NCBI GenBank assembly: GCA_900755035.1
Contig: CAAEEZ010000007.1
Location: 62,001 to 126,000 of the forward strand
Source of the DNA: Clostridia bacterium
GTDB taxonomy: Bacteria > Bacillota > Clostridia > Christensenellales > CAAEEZ01
Reading direction: 5' to 3'
Length of the DNA stretch: 64,000 nucleotides
The notes under the pieces are model-generated. The model saw nothing but the letters and a program-made list of their open reading frames with translations, did no database searches and had not been told where the DNA came from. The position numbers and the translations under genes were made by a program. Shown one piece after another: positions 27,788-37,214 of the stretch (its first letter is position 1; each line of letters starts with the position of its first letter).

Positions 27788-28198
27788 TTATCTCTTTGAG
27801 AATTGAGGTGCTCTTCTTGCGCCTTTTAGACCGTACTTCTTTCTCTCTTTTGCTCTTGGGTCACGAGTTAAGAATCCAGCCTTCTTTAATGCGCCACGAA
27901 GTTCAGGCTCTGCTACGCAAAGTGCTCTTGCGATACCGTGTCTGATTGCGCCTGCTTGTCCGGTTAGTCCACCGCCTTGAACGTTAACTGCAACGTCGTA
28001 ACTATCGGTTTTGCCGGTAAGTACTAACGGTTGTTTAACGATATATTTCAAGGTGTCAAGTACAAAGTACTCTTCCAAAGATTTTTTGTTAATTACGATA
28101 TTTCCTTCGCCATTAGGGATGATACGAACTCTAGCAATAGCCTTCTTTCTTCTACCCGTTCCCCAATATTGAACTTTCTTAACAGACTTTTTAGCCAT
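27788..28198 (-). CDS. rpsI: 30S ribosomal protein S9
   Basis: 136-aa small-subunit protein whose C-terminal tail reaches the P-site t[18 protein letters not shown] at about residues 12-26, [19 protein letters not shown] and the RAPQFSKR end are canonical. It is 14 nt after rplM, the invariant partner. Confidence 0.98.
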   Translation of the reverse strand: MAKKSVKKVQYWGTGRRKKAIARVRIIPNGEGNIVINKKSLEEYFVLDTLKYIVKQPLVLTGKTDSYDVAVNVQGGGLTGQAGAIRHGIARALCVAEPELRGALKKAGFLTRDPRAKERKKYGLKGARRAPQFSKR

Positions 28199-28212
28199 TA
28201 TCCGATTCCTCC

Positions 28213-28641
28213 TTAAAATTTCAACTCAATAGGTTGTTGCGCTTGTTGGTTATGCTCTGCACCCTTGTATACTTTAAGTTTCTTAATCATTTTTCTACCC
28301 AAAGTATTTTTAGGAAGCATACCTTTAACAGCCTCGTAAACTACGAAATCAGATTTAGTAGCCATTAAATCGCTATATTTTCTCTCTTTAAGACCACCGA
28401 TAAATCCGGTATGATATCTATATACTTTTTGCTCTAATTTTTTGCCGGTAAGAACTACCTTGTCACAATTTACTACGATTACGTAATCACCTGTATCAAC
28501 GTTAGGAGTAAAAGTAGGCTTATTTTTACCTCTTAAAACAGCGGCAACTTGGCTAGCAAGTCTACCAAGAGGCATATCGGTTGCATCAACCACGTACCAT
28601 TTTCTCTCAACGGTTTCAGGTTTTGCCATATATGTTTTCAT
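28213..28641 (-). CDS. rplM: 50S ribosomal protein L13
   Basis: 142-aa early assembly protein of the large subunit. [19 protein letters not shown] near residue 15, [12 protein letters not shown] and the [17 protein letters not shown] segment are typical. The ATG at 28641 is used with GGAGG 8 nt upstream. An in-frame TTG at 28656 would include that site. Confidence 0.98.
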   Translation of the reverse strand: MKTYMAKPETVERKWYVVDATDMPLGRLASQVAAVLRGKNKPTFTPNVDTGDYVIVVNCDKVVLTGKKLEQKVYRYHTGFIGGLKERKYSDLMATKSDFVVYEAVKGMLPKNTLGRKMIKKLKVYKGAEHNQQAQQPIELKF

Positions 28642-28735
28642 GGTGAAAACCTCCAAATTTTAACTTAATAATTTTTGGGAATCTCGAAAACATTTAGGGG
28701 CTAACTTCATGTAATCTATTCTTCCCGATTAGACT
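28642..28735 (-). promoter_or_regulatory. Structured leader of rplM-rpsI, candidate L13 regulatory RNA
   Basis: About 90 nt between the predicted transcription start and rplM. It can fold with an outer GGGAA/TTCCC stem enclosing an ACAT/ATGT stem capped by a TTAG-CCCC-TAA hairpin. Leader RNAs that bind L13 are known upstream of rplM in Bacillota. Assignment here rests on position and foldability, not on a covariance match. Confidence 0.4.
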
Positions 28736-28740
28736 AAACT

Positions 28741-28769
28741 ATTTTAATATATCAAAAATAATAAGTCAA
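28741..28769 (-). promoter_or_regulatory. Promoter of rplM-rpsI
   Basis: Minus-strand TTGACT (28764-28769), 17 nt, TAAAAT (28741-28746), just upstream of the structured leader. Confidence 0.75.
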
Positions 28770-29083
28770 GCAATTTTAGCACATAAAACGAAAAACCACC
28801 ATATATAAATATATTTAAGATAAAAAACACTAGAAAAACTATAAAAAATAGCACGTTTTAACATTGCTATGCAATTTTCACTTAGTAAACGGTAAAAAAT
28901 TATTTCTTCTAAACAACGTTTATTAGCAAAAAAGTTAGACGACCTACTTATAAACCTTAAACGAAATTAGCAATATATTTGAAAAAATCTCGTATAATTA
29001 CATTTTTAGCAATTTTTCGATAAAACGACAGCCGTTTTTAGTTTTACAAATTAACCATTACTTTTTAATTACCAAAATTAAAA
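28770..29083. other. AT-rich intergenic region
   Basis: About 310 nt between the rplM promoter and the terminator of the Cys-rich gene. I see no ORF and no repeated structure. Confidence 0.4.
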
Positions 29084-29100
29084 GAAGGGATAACCCCTTC
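29084..29100 (-). terminator. Terminator of the Cys-rich protein gene
   Basis: Six-pair gaaggg/cccttc stem starting 2 nt past the stop codon, followed by TTTTAATTTT on the minus strand. Confidence 0.7.
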
Positions 29101-29102
29101 CT

Positions 29103-29525
29103 TTAACCAAACAGCCTACACAAACACATTAAGTTTAACGCATTATTGCAAGTTCCACGTTGGTTTTGACAACCACAACCTTGGTGACAACGATTAAATC
29201 CTAACGAATAGTCGTTCGTATAAGGAGTTGGCTGGATAGTATTACACCCACAACCCCCTATATTAGTACTGAAAGTATTACCACCGCAACCACAACTACC
29301 ATAGCCACAACCACAATAATTATTCGTTTGCCAAGTGCCGTTAGTAGTTTGTGGCACGAAATAAACGTTACCTACGTAGTAACCGTTTGCATTTTGGTTT
29401 TTGCAACACCTTCCGTAACCGAACGGAGCGCATACACACTCGGTTCTTAATCCCCCACTTGCAACTTGATACGTGTTCGTACTAGCGTAACCGTTTTGTC
29501 CGCAGAAATTTGGATAACAATACAT
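29103..29525 (-). CDS. Cysteine- and glycine-rich small protein, possibly spore-related
   Basis: 140-aa protein of low complexity, rich in Asn, Gly, Tyr and Cys (18 Cys, many in CGCG or CxC pairs such as YCGCG, SCGCGG and GCGCN). No signal peptide, membrane helix or known domain is seen. A GGAGGTG ribosome binding site precedes the ATG, and a terminator follows at once, so the gene looks real. Cys-rich, Tyr/Gly-rich small proteins are common in spore coats. A sigma-E-like promoter pattern upstream supports that idea, but this is inference. It interrupts the otherwise conserved truA-rplM neighbourhood. Confidence 0.75.
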   Translation of the reverse strand: MYCYPNFCGQNGYASTNTYQVASGGLRTECVCAPFGYGRCCKNQNANGYYVGNVYFVPQTTNGTWQTNNYCGCGYGSCGCGGNTFSTNIGGCGCNTIQPTPYTNDYSLGFNRCHQGCGCQNQRGTCNNALNLMCLCRLFG

Positions 29526-29542
29526 ATTACACCTCCAAAAAA

Positions 29543-29571
29543 TTATGTATGCGGACTAATATACAATACGC
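29543..29571 (-). promoter_or_regulatory. Possible sigma-E-type promoter of the Cys-rich gene
   Basis: Minus strand: GCGTATT (29565-29571), 13 nt, CATACATAA (29543-29551). These resemble the B. subtilis sigma-E boxes (KMATATT and CATACAMT). The predicted start would leave only a very short leader before the ribosome binding site, which weakens the call. Confidence 0.35.
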
Positions 29572-29784
29572 AAACGGGTGTAAATTGGTTACTTGTAAAA
29601 TTATCTATATTTGCATAAATAATACTTTATCGTTTAATTTTGATACTTTATATAATATATTTTGTCTGTTTAGTGTTAAAATTATTTTTTACAATCTTTT
29701 TACACTTTCCCTTTCTTTACGTAAAATAGCCTATTTTTGCCTACTTTGTGTATATTACCAATAGCTACGTAAATAGCGCAATAA
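29572..29784. other. AT-rich intergenic region between truA and the Cys-rich gene
   Basis: Roughly 210 nt of mostly A and T. No gene or repeat seen. Confidence 0.35.
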
Positions 29785-29809
29785 AAAAGAGAACGTTCGT
29801 TCCCTTTTA
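29785..29809 (-). terminator. Terminator of the ecf-truA operon
   Basis: Stem gagaacg/cgttccc (one G-U) extended by A/T pairs, with six U after it on the minus strand, 125 nt past the truA stop. Confidence 0.75.
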
Positions 29810-29931
29810 TTAAATATCCTATTTTATATTTAATTTTCAGTCGATAGGCACTTTACACAGAAAGTAGTTTATAATACTTCTACTAATAACGCTTTATCTT
29901 TTACAATTTTCGGCTTTATTCTCTATTATTA

Positions 29932-30663
29932 CTAATATTCCACGCTAACTAGATATAATCCCTCCGGCGAAAGTTTCTTTCCCGACTTGCTTCTATCTTT
30001 TTCGTCAAAAATTTTAGGTATATCTTGGGCGTTTATTCTACCTTTACCCACTTCGACTATGGTAGCAACTATTACACGCACCATATTGTACAAAAATCCG
30101 TCGCCCGAAATAACTATATCTACTTCGTCGCCCTTTCTAGTTAGTTCCACTTCGTCTAGGGTACGAACGGTATCTTCCTTGTCGCTTTTGCTACTAAACG
30201 CATAAAAATCATGAGTGCCGACGAAATACTTAGTTGCCTCCGTCATCTTGTCCACGTTTATTTTCCCGTAAACTTGGTGCGCATAATTACGCCTAAGCGG
30301 ACTAATTACGTCGCTTAAATACAACTTGTACAAATAGGTTTTGCGTTTTGCGTCAAACCTAGCGTGAAAGTTATCGTCGACCTGTTCTAGGTCTTTTATT
30401 CTTACGTCGCTAGGCAAATGTGCGTTTATCGCTCTAAGTAGTTTACCACAAGTCATTTTAGTATCAGCGTCAAAATGCGCAACTTGACCTAAGGCGTGCA
30501 CGCCCGTATCCGTTCTACCACTACCAAACACCACGATTTTTTTATCAAAAATTTCTCTAAGCGCATTTTCGATAACGTCCTGAACGGTATTTTTACTCGG
30601 TTGCGACTGCCAGCCTTTATAGTTCGTGCCGTCGTATTCGATTGTAGCCTTGTATCTTGCCAT
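29932..30663 (-). CDS. truA: tRNA pseudouridine synthase A
   Basis: Makes pseudouridine at positions 38-40 of tRNA anticodon arms. The 243 aa start MARYKATIEYDGTNYKGWQ and carry the catalytic Asp in GSGRTDTGVHALGQVAHFD (about residues 48-66). The ATG at 30663 overlaps the ecfT stop as TAATG; an earlier in-frame ATG inside ecfT is rejected. The ecfA1-ecfA2-ecfT-truA order is conserved across Bacillota. Confidence 0.97.
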   Translation of the reverse strand: MARYKATIEYDGTNYKGWQSQPSKNTVQDVIENALREIFDKKIVVFGSGRTDTGVHALGQVAHFDADTKMTCGKLLRAINAHLPSDVRIKDLEQVDDNFHARFDAKRKTYLYKLYLSDVISPLRRNYAHQVYGKINVDKMTEATKYFVGTHDFYAFSSKSDKEDTVRTLDEVELTRKGDEVDIVISGDGFLYNMVRVIVATIVEVGKGRINAQDIPKIFDEKDRSKSGKKLSPEGLYLVSVEY

Positions 30664-31478
30664 TAGAACAATCCCATCCACAAATAAGTATCTAGCATAA
30701 CGACTACCATGTACGCTATCATAAATAACGAACCGACTAAATCACGCCAGCCAACTTTTAGCACCTTCATTTTCGTTTTTTGTCCGCCCGATTTATAACA
30801 CCTTGAATCAAGCGCTAGGGCAAGTTCGTCGGATTTTCTAAACGCACTAACGAATAGCGGTATAAGTATAGGAATAAGCGCCTTACACCTTTTTATCAGT
30901 CCGCCTTCGTCAATACTGCTTCCCCTTGCTTTTTGCGCCATAATTATTTTATCGGTTTCTTCAAGCAAAGTAGGAATAAACCTAAGCGCTATACTCATAA
31001 CTATTGCAATATCCGAAACGGGCACTTTGATTGCTTTAAGTGGTTTTAGCATACGCTCAATGCCGTCGGTTAAGTCCATAGGCGACGTAGTCATAGTTAA
31101 AAGAGTACTACCTAAAACAAGCAAAAATAGTCTTAACGACATCTTTATCGCTACGTCTAGCGATACGTCGGTTATGGTGAATATCCACCAACTACACAAA
31201 ACTTTACCTTCCTTGTTCATAAACAGGTTAAGGAGTGCGGTAAGCAGTACGATAAAAATTATAGGTTTTACGGTTTTGATAGCAGCAAGTAGAGGTACTC
31301 TTGCCATAAAGATTACCGACAATACGACAAACGCCGTTAAAACGTAACCAAAATAGCTATTTACGAACATAATGGTTACGATATACAAAATGGATAGTAA
31401 TAGTTTTACCCTTGCATCCATTTTGTGCACGAAAGATTTTACGGGATAAAGTTGCCCAAACGCTACGTTATTCAGCAT
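30663..31478 (-). CDS. ecfT: Energy-coupling factor transporter transmembrane protein EcfT
   Basis: Membrane scaffold of the group II ECF vitamin and micronutrient importer. It joins the two EcfA ATPases to interchangeable substrate-binding S subunits encoded elsewhere. The 271 aa have about five or six helices and the two coupling-helix motifs, AQKARGSS (about residue 183) and SRCYKS-like DSRCYKSGG (about 230). It overlaps ecfA2 by 11 nt and truA by one. Confidence 0.96.
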   Translation of the reverse strand: MLNNVAFGQLYPVKSFVHKMDARVKLLLSILYIVTIMFVNSYFGYVLTAFVVLSVIFMARVPLLAAIKTVKPIIFIVLLTALLNLFMNKEGKVLCSWWIFTITDVSLDVAIKMSLRLFLLVLGSTLLTMTTSPMDLTDGIERMLKPLKAIKVPVSDIAIVMSIALRFIPTLLEETDKIIMAQKARGSSIDEGGLIKRCKALIPILIPLFVSAFRKSDELALALDSRCYKSGGQKTKMKVLKVGWRDLVGSLFMIAYMVVVMLDTYLWMGLF

Positions 31479-32355
31479 AAGAGCCTCCTCTCGCTTTCGC
31501 TAGTTTGTAGTCGACGATTGCCTTAACAAGTTCGTCCTGACTAATAGCGTTTGCACCTAAATCTATATTTTTTTCTTTTAGATAGTTTTCCAGCCTTACC
31601 ACAAGCGGTAATTCTAGCCCCATTTTATAAAGTTCTTCCTTATGAGTAAACAACTCTTTCGGTGGCAAATTGTACGCAAGTTTGCCCTTGTCCAAAACGG
31701 CTATTCTATCGGCAAAATCCGCAATTTCGTCCATATTATGACTAATTATCACGATAGTTGGCGTGCAAGTTTCCTTAACTCGCCTAATTAGTTCGTACAT
31801 TTCCTTTCTGCCACTTGGGTCAAGCCCTGCGGTCGGCTCGTCTAGGATAAGAATTTTCGGTTTCATAGCAAGTACGCCCGCTATTGCCACTCTTCTTTTT
31901 TGTCCACCCGATAGTTCAAACGGCGACCTATTTTTTACGCTTTCGTAGTCTAGCCCAACCACCTCGATAGCCTCTTTTACCCTTTCTGCTATCTCTTCCT
32001 TTGGAATTTTTAGGTTTTTTGGTCCAAACGCTACGTCCTTTTCCACCGTTTCTTCAAACAGTTGATACTCCGGGTATTGAAAAACCATACCTACTTCACT
32101 ACGTAACACCGAATATTTCGGCTTTGGTCTTTTTTTATTCGTAAGGGTAATATCACCAACGGTAATAGTACCTTCCTGCAACTTAATCAGCCCGTTTATA
32201 TGCTGAATTAGCGTGCTTTTCCCACTACCCGTATGCCCGATAATACCTTGTATTTCACCGTCTTTTATCTCTAAACTTATATTGTCAAGCGCCTTTTTTT
32301 CGTAAGGCGTTTTTTTCATATAGGTGAAGGATACGCCGTTTATAATAATTGACAT
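31468..32355 (-). CDS. ecfA2: ECF transporter ATPase EcfA2
   Basis: Second ATPase of the shared ECF module. The 295 aa have Walker A GHTGSGKST (about residue 39), the Q-loop VFQYPEYQLFEETV typical of EcfA2, the signature LSGGQKRR, and Walker B ILILDEPTAGLDP. It overlaps the ecfA1 stop by 16 nt, so it is translationally coupled. Confidence 0.97.
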   Translation of the reverse strand: MSIIINGVSFTYMKKTPYEKKALDNISLEIKDGEIQGIIGHTGSGKSTLIQHINGLIKLQEGTITVGDITLTNKKRPKPKYSVLRSEVGMVFQYPEYQLFEETVEKDVAFGPKNLKIPKEEIAERVKEAIEVVGLDYESVKNRSPFELSGGQKRRVAIAGVLAMKPKILILDEPTAGLDPSGRKEMYELIRRVKETCTPTIVIISHNMDEIADFADRIAVLDKGKLAYNLPPKELFTHKEELYKMGLELPLVVRLENYLKEKNIDLGANAISQDELVKAIVDYKLAKARGGSYAE

Positions 32356-33176
32356 AGCTTTTCCTCCAACTCTTCTTCCGTTAGTATATCGTCGCCAAGG
32401 TTCAGCCCTTCGCCACTTAGTTTATTTGCTATTTGCCTTGCTAGTGGAAGTTCCAATTTGCACCTATTTAGTAGGTCGATATCGCTAAATATTTCCTTTG
32501 GCGTACCCACTTTTTCTATATAGCCGTCGTTCATCACCACTACTTTATCGGCGCAAACCACCTCTTCCATATGGTGAGTAATATGAACGACCGTAATATT
32601 TTCCTTTTTATTCAGTTTTAGAATAGTATCCATTACTTCTTTTCTACCCTTCGGGTCTAGCATAGCAGTAGATTCGTCTAGCACCAAAATTTTAGGAAGT
32701 AGCGCTAGAACACCCGCTATTGCAATACGTTGTTTTTGACCGCCACTCATCTTAAAAGGCGTAGCAGTCCTATATTCTAGCATATCCACGACGCTAAGCG
32801 CCCAATCCACTCTTTTTATAATTTCTTCCCTAGGCACACCTATATTTTCAGGCCCAAACGCAATGTCGTCCTCTACGATACTAGCAATCATTTGATTGTC
32901 AGGGTTTTGAAATACTATTCCCACGCTTTTTCTTATATCGAAAACTTTATCGTCGTCGGTAGTTAGGTTTCCGTAAACTTCCACCGTTCCTTCGCTAGGA
33001 AGCATCAGTCCGTTCAGCATTTTTGCAAGCGTACTTTTACCACTTCCGTTATGCCCTACAAGCGCAACGAATTCGCCTTCTTCTATATCTAAGGACACGC
33101 CTTTAAGCGCCTCTAATTCGTCCTCAGTTTTTGGATTATATACGTATTTTACGTTTTTAATAGATATTGCAGTCAT
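32340..33176 (-). CDS. ecfA1: ECF transporter ATPase EcfA1
   Basis: First ATPase of the ECF module, powering uptake by group II S subunits. The 278 aa contain Walker A GHNGSGKST (about residue 40), VFQNPDNQMIASIVEDD, the signature MSGGQKQR, and Walker B ILVLDESTAMLDP. The Ser in DES instead of DEP is characteristic of EcfA1. It is the first gene of the ecf-truA operon. I see no substrate-specificity subunit in the window. Confidence 0.97.
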   Translation of the reverse strand: MTAISIKNVKYVYNPKTEDELEALKGVSLDIEEGEFVALVGHNGSGKSTLAKMLNGLMLPSEGTVEVYGNLTTDDDKVFDIRKSVGIVFQNPDNQMIASIVEDDIAFGPENIGVPREEIIKRVDWALSVVDMLEYRTATPFKMSGGQKQRIAIAGVLALLPKILVLDESTAMLDPKGRKEVMDTILKLNKKENITVVHITHHMEEVVCADKVVVMNDGYIEKVGTPKEIFSDIDLLNRCKLELPLARQIANKLSGEGLNLGDDILTEEELEEKLCQLL

Positions 33177-33455
33177 TTTACCTCTTTATACTCTACTAGG
33201 ATACCACACATTACCATTTTAAGCAACGCTTTTATTTATGCTACGCAAGGCGCTTTCTAAATACGAAAATTAGAATAAATTATCTTGCGAAAATTTTACT
33301 AATACTTTCTACTACGTCCGCTTAGTAACGTTTTTTTGCTGAATTTTGAATTTTATTACGCTTTAATTTTTGCGCTTACTTTACATAATTTGGCTAATTT
33401 TGAAATTTTTTTGGATATATTCTTTTAAGAATTACACTTTTAGGGCCGTTTTGTG
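33177..33455. other. Intergenic region between divergent ecfA1 and por
   Basis: About 280 AT-rich nucleotides with no ORF. The promoter of the ecf operon must lie here but no convincing minus-strand box pair stands out. Confidence 0.4.
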
Positions 33456-33484
33456 TTGACATCAAAAATTATTGATAATATAAT
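33456..33484 (+). promoter_or_regulatory. Perfect consensus sigma-A promoter of por
   Basis: TTGACA (33456-33461), exactly 17 nt, TATAAT (33479-33484). Both hexamers are perfect, the strongest promoter in the window. This fits a highly expressed central-metabolism enzyme. Confidence 0.92.
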
Positions 33485-33547
33485 TATAAAGATTATAATA
33501 ATCATAAAAATCTAAAAAATTCGAAAATTATTATTGGAGGTTTATAT

Positions 33548-36500
33548 ATGAGTACAAAGATGACCATTGACGGTAATACCGCTGCTGCGCATATAGCGTA
33601 CGCTCTAAGTGAAGTTGCCGCTATCTACCCTATCACTCCGTCCTCTCCTATGGCTGAGAACGCTGACGAATGGGCTACTGCCGGAAGAAAAAATATTTTC
33701 GGCGGCGAACTAAAAATAGCAGAAATGCAATCTGAGGCTGGCGCTGCTGGTGCAGTACACGGCTCTCTAACTGCAGGTGCACTTACTACTACGTTCACTG
33801 CAAGCCAAGGCTTATTGTTAATGATTCCTAACATGTACAAAATCGCAGGCGAATTACTTCCTTGCGTATTCCACGTAAGTGCAAGAGCACTTGCTTACCA
33901 CGCTTTGAACATTTTTGGTGACCACAGCGACGTTATGGCATGCCGTCAAACCGGATTTGCTATGCTAGCATCTAACAGCGTTCAAGAGGTTATGGACCTA
34001 GCACTTGTTGCTCACCTATCTACTTTAAGAGCAAAAGTTCCTTTCCTACACTTCTTCGACGGATTTAGAACTTCGCACGAGGTTTCCAAAATTGAAATGA
34101 TTGACTACGAAGATATTAAGAAAGTAGTTGATATGGACGATATTAAAGATTTCAAAAATAGAGCCCTTAACCCAGAACACCCTGTTCAAAAAGGTACTGC
34201 TCAAAACCCTGATATCTACTTCCAAGGCCGTGAAGCAGGCAACAAATATTACGAACAAGTACCTGCTATCGTAGAAGAAATGATGGCTAAAGTAGAAACC
34301 ATTACGGGCAGAAAATACAACCTATTCGATTACTACGGCGCAGAAGATGCTGAAAAAGTTATCGTTATTATGGGTAGCGGTGCTGAGGCTATTGAAGAAA
34401 CCGTTGATTATCTAAACGCAAAAGGCGAAAAAGTTGGTCTAATTAAAGTAAGACTATATCGTCCGTTTGCTATTGATAGATTCGTAAAAGTATTACCTAA
34501 AACTTGTAAGTTCATCTCCGTTATGGATAGAACTAAGGAAAGCGGAAGCTTGGGCGAGCCTCTTTACCTTGACGTTGTTGCTGCACTTAGCGAAGCAGGC
34601 GTTAGCGGTATTAAAGTGCTTGGCGGTAGATACGGCTTAGGTTCAAAAGAATTTAACCCTTCTATGATTAAGGCTATCTTCGACAATATGGGACAAGCTA
34701 ACAAAAACCACTTTACCGTAGGTATCGTTGACGACGTTACTAATAATTCTCTACCTGTCGTTGAAAAAATCGACGCTTCTCCAAAGGACGCTATTAGATG
34801 TAAGTTCTACGGCTTAGGTTCTGACGGAACGGTTGGCTCGAACAAAAACAGCATTAAGATTATCGGTAACTACACCGACAAATACGCTCAAGGCTACTTT
34901 GCTTACGACTCTAAGAAGTCTGGTGGTCTTACCGTATCTCACCTAAGATTCGGCGACACCCCTATCAAGTCTTCTTACCTAATCGACACGGCAGACTTCG
35001 TTGCATGCCACAACCCTTCTTACGTAACTAAGTACGATATGGTTTCCGACCTAAAAGAAGGTGGCGTATTCCTACTAAACAGCATTTGGTCTCCTGAGGA
35101 AATGGACGCTATGCTTCCTGCCCACATGAAGAACGTAATTGCTAAAAAACATATCAAATTCTACACTATCGACGCTATCAAAATCGTTAGCGAAATAGGA
35201 CTAGGCAACAGAATCAGCACCACGATGCAATCTGCATTCTTCAAGCTTGCAAACGTAATGCCATACGAAGAAGCAGTTAAGCACATGAAAGAGTTCGTTG
35301 TTAAATCTTTCAGCAAGAAAGGTGAAAAAGTAGTTAACATGAACTTTGCTGCTATCGACAACGCAGTTACCGGTCTTATCGAAGTAAACTACCCAGAATC
35401 TTGGGCTACTACTACCGAAGGCGCTGTTGTAAAACCTACCAGCGACGATCCTTACTACACCGCATTCGTAGAGCCTATGCTTGCTCAAAAAGGCGACGAA
35501 CTTCCTGTATCTATGATAGAGGCTGACGGACACGTTCCTACCGCTACCACAAAGTTCGAGAAGAGAGGCGTTGCAGTTAGCGTTCCATCTTGGGATATCA
35601 ATAGTTGTATTCAATGTAACCAATGCGCATTCGTTTGCCCACACGCAGCTATTAGACCTGTACTACAAAAAGAAGAAGTACTTAAAGATGCTCCTAGCAC
35701 CTTTACCGTAAAAGACGCTATCGGCTTTAAGGGATACAAATACAGAATGCAAGTTTCTACTATGGATTGTACCGGTTGCGGTTCTTGCGCAAACGTTTGT
35801 CCTGCTAAGACAAAGGCTCTAAATATGATTCCTATCGACAAATCTATCGAGCAAGGCGATGCAGCAAATTGGGATTATGCAATGAGCCTACCTGCTACCG
35901 ATGCTGAAATTAAATCTATCAACGTTAAGAACAGCCAATTCAAACAACCATACTTCGAGTTCTCCGGCGCTTGCGCAGGTTGTGGCGAAACCCCTTACAT
36001 TAAGGTAATCACCCAACTATTCGGCGACAGAATGTTAGTTGCAAACGCAACGGGTTGCTCATCTATTTACGGTGGTTCTGCTCCTACCTGCCCTTACTCT
36101 AAGGATGCTAAAGGCAACGGACCTGCTTGGTCAAACAGCTTGTTCGAGGACAACGCAGAGTTCGGTTACGGTATGAATCTTGCTTACGCAACTAGAAGAA
36201 CTAAGCTTGTTGACGATATGAAAGCACTTATCGAAATGGGTGTTAGCGAGGAGTTAAAGGCTGTATTCACCGAGTGGATAGACACCTATAAAGACCTAGA
36301 AGCTAACAAAGTTGCTAGCGAAAAGGTTAAGGCTTGTCTTGCTAACGTAAACACTGCTACTTGCGATTGCGACGCAGTTAAGAAAGAAACTATGCAAAGA
36401 GTTATCGACAACCAAGACTGCCTAGTTAAAAAATCTATTTGGATTTTCGGTGGTGACGGTTGGGCATATGATATCGGCTTTGGCGGACTAGACCACGTAC

Positions 36501-37063
36501 TTGCTATGGGCGAGGACGTAAACGTACTTGTACTAGATACCGAAGTTTACTCTAACACCGGTGGACAAGCAAGTAAATCTACCCCAACTGGTTCTGTTGC
36601 TAAATTCGCTGCTGGCGGAAAAGTAACCAAGAAGAAAGACCTAGGTAAGATTGCTATGAGCTACGGCTACGTATACGTTGCTCAATGCTCTATGGGTGCT
36701 GACAAAAACCAATTTGTAAAGGCTATTACCGAGGCTGAGGCTTACGACGGACCTTCTCTAATCATTTGTTACGCTCCTTGTATCAACCACGGTATCAATA
36801 TGAGCAAATCTCAAATGGAGATGAAGAACGCAGTTGACTCTGGATATTGGCAACTATACCGTTACAACCCTGTTGGCGCTAAGAAATTCAGCCTAGACAG
36901 CAAGGAAGCAACGGCAAGCTATCAAGACTTCCTACTAAGCGAAAATAGATACGCTCAACTATACAAGGCAAAACCTGAAGTTGCTAAGAAACTATTTGAA
37001 CTAAACGAGGAACAAGCAAAAGAAAGATATCAAGATTACAAAACTCTTTCTGAACAAGAATAA
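33548..37063 (+). CDS. nifJ: Pyruvate:ferredoxin (flavodoxin) oxidoreductase
   Basis: Single-chain PFOR that turns pyruvate and CoA into acetyl-CoA, CO2 and reduced ferredoxin, the main anaerobic route. The 1171 aa run in the usual order. The pyrimidine-binding domain is at about 1-250. The central domains are at about 260-630. The ferredoxin insert follows, with CIQCNQCAFVCPHA (about residue 690) and CTGCGSCANVCPAK (about 748). The thiamine-diphosphate domain has the proximal-cluster CAGCGE (about 815), GDGWAYDIGFGG (about 972) and SNTGGQASKSTPTG. GGAGG precedes the ATG. It stands alone with a strong promoter and terminator. Confidence 0.98.
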   Translation: MSTKMTIDGNTAAAHIAYALSEVAAIYPITPSSPMAENADEWATAGRKNIFGGELKIAEMQSEAGAAGAVHGSLTAGALTTTFTASQGLLLMIPNMYKIAGELLPCVFHVSARALAYHALNIFGDHSDVMACRQTGFAMLASNSVQEVMDLALVAHLSTLRAKVPFLHFFDGFRTSHEVSKIEMIDYEDIKKVVDMDDIKDFKNRALNPEHPVQKGTAQNPDIYFQGREAGNKYYEQVPAIVEEMMAKVETITGRKYNLFDYYGAEDAEKVIVIMGSGAEAIEETVDYLNAKGEKVGLIKVRLYRPFAIDRFVKVLPKTCKFISVMDRTKESGSLGEPLYLDVVAALSEAGVSGIKVLGGRYGLGSKEFNPSMIKAIFDNMGQANKNHFTVGIVDDVTNNSLPVVEKIDASPKDAIRCKFYGLGSDGTVGSNKNSIKIIGNYTDKYAQGYFAYDSKKSGGLTVSHLRFGDTPIKSSYLIDTADFVACHNPSYVTKYDMVSDLKEGGVFLLNSIWSPEEMDAMLPAHMKNVIAKKHIKFYTIDAIKIVSEIGLGNRISTTMQSAFFKLANVMPYEEAVKHMKEFVVKSFSKKGEKVVNMNFAAIDNAVTGLIEVNYPESWATTTEGAVVKPTSDDPYYTAFVEPMLAQKGDELPVSMIEADGHVPTATTKFEKRGVAVSVPSWDINSCIQCNQCAFVCPHAAIRPVLQKEEVLKDAPSTFTVKDAIGFKGYKYRMQVSTMDCTGCGSCANVCPAKTKALNMIPIDKSIEQGDAANWDYAMSLPATDAEIKSINVKNSQFKQPYFEFSGACAGCGETPYIKVITQLFGDRMLVANATGCSSIYGGSAPTCPYSKDAKGNGPAWSNSLFEDNAEFGYGMNLAYATRRTKLVDDMKALIEMGVSEELKAVFTEWIDTYKDLEANKVASEKVKACLANVNTATCDCDAVKKETMQRVIDNQDCLVKKSIWIFGGDGWAYDIGFGGLDHVLAMGEDVNVLVLDTEVYSNTGGQASKSTPTGSVAKFAAGGKVTKKKDLGKIAMSYGYVYVAQCSMGADKNQFVKAITEAEAYDGPSLIICYAPCINHGINMSKSQMEMKNAVDSGYWQLYRYNPVGAKKFSLDSKEATASYQDFLLSENRYAQLYKAKPEVAKKLFELNEEQAKERYQDYKTLSEQE

Positions 37064-37080
37064 TATAAACCCTAATAATA

Positions 37081-37111
37081 AAGGCGTTACCAAATGGTAG
37101 CGCCTTTTTCG
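37081..37111 (+). terminator. Terminator of por
   Basis: Stem aaggcgttacc / ggtagcgcctt (one G-U) with loop aaat, then T5. Confidence 0.9.
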
Positions 37112-37151
37112 TTTCGGTGAATTATACTTTCAAGCGCAACGCTTAAAAATA

Positions 37152-37176
37152 AAAACGAACCACAAGGGTTCGTTTT
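37152..37176 (-). terminator. Terminator of the zinc-ribbon membrane protein gene
   Basis: Perfect 10-bp stem aaaacgaacc / ggttcgtttt with a 5-nt loop and a U-rich tail on the minus strand. Confidence 0.8.
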
Positions 37177-37214
37177 GAAAATTCGTTTAGCGTGTGTTGC
37201 TTGTTTGAATTATA

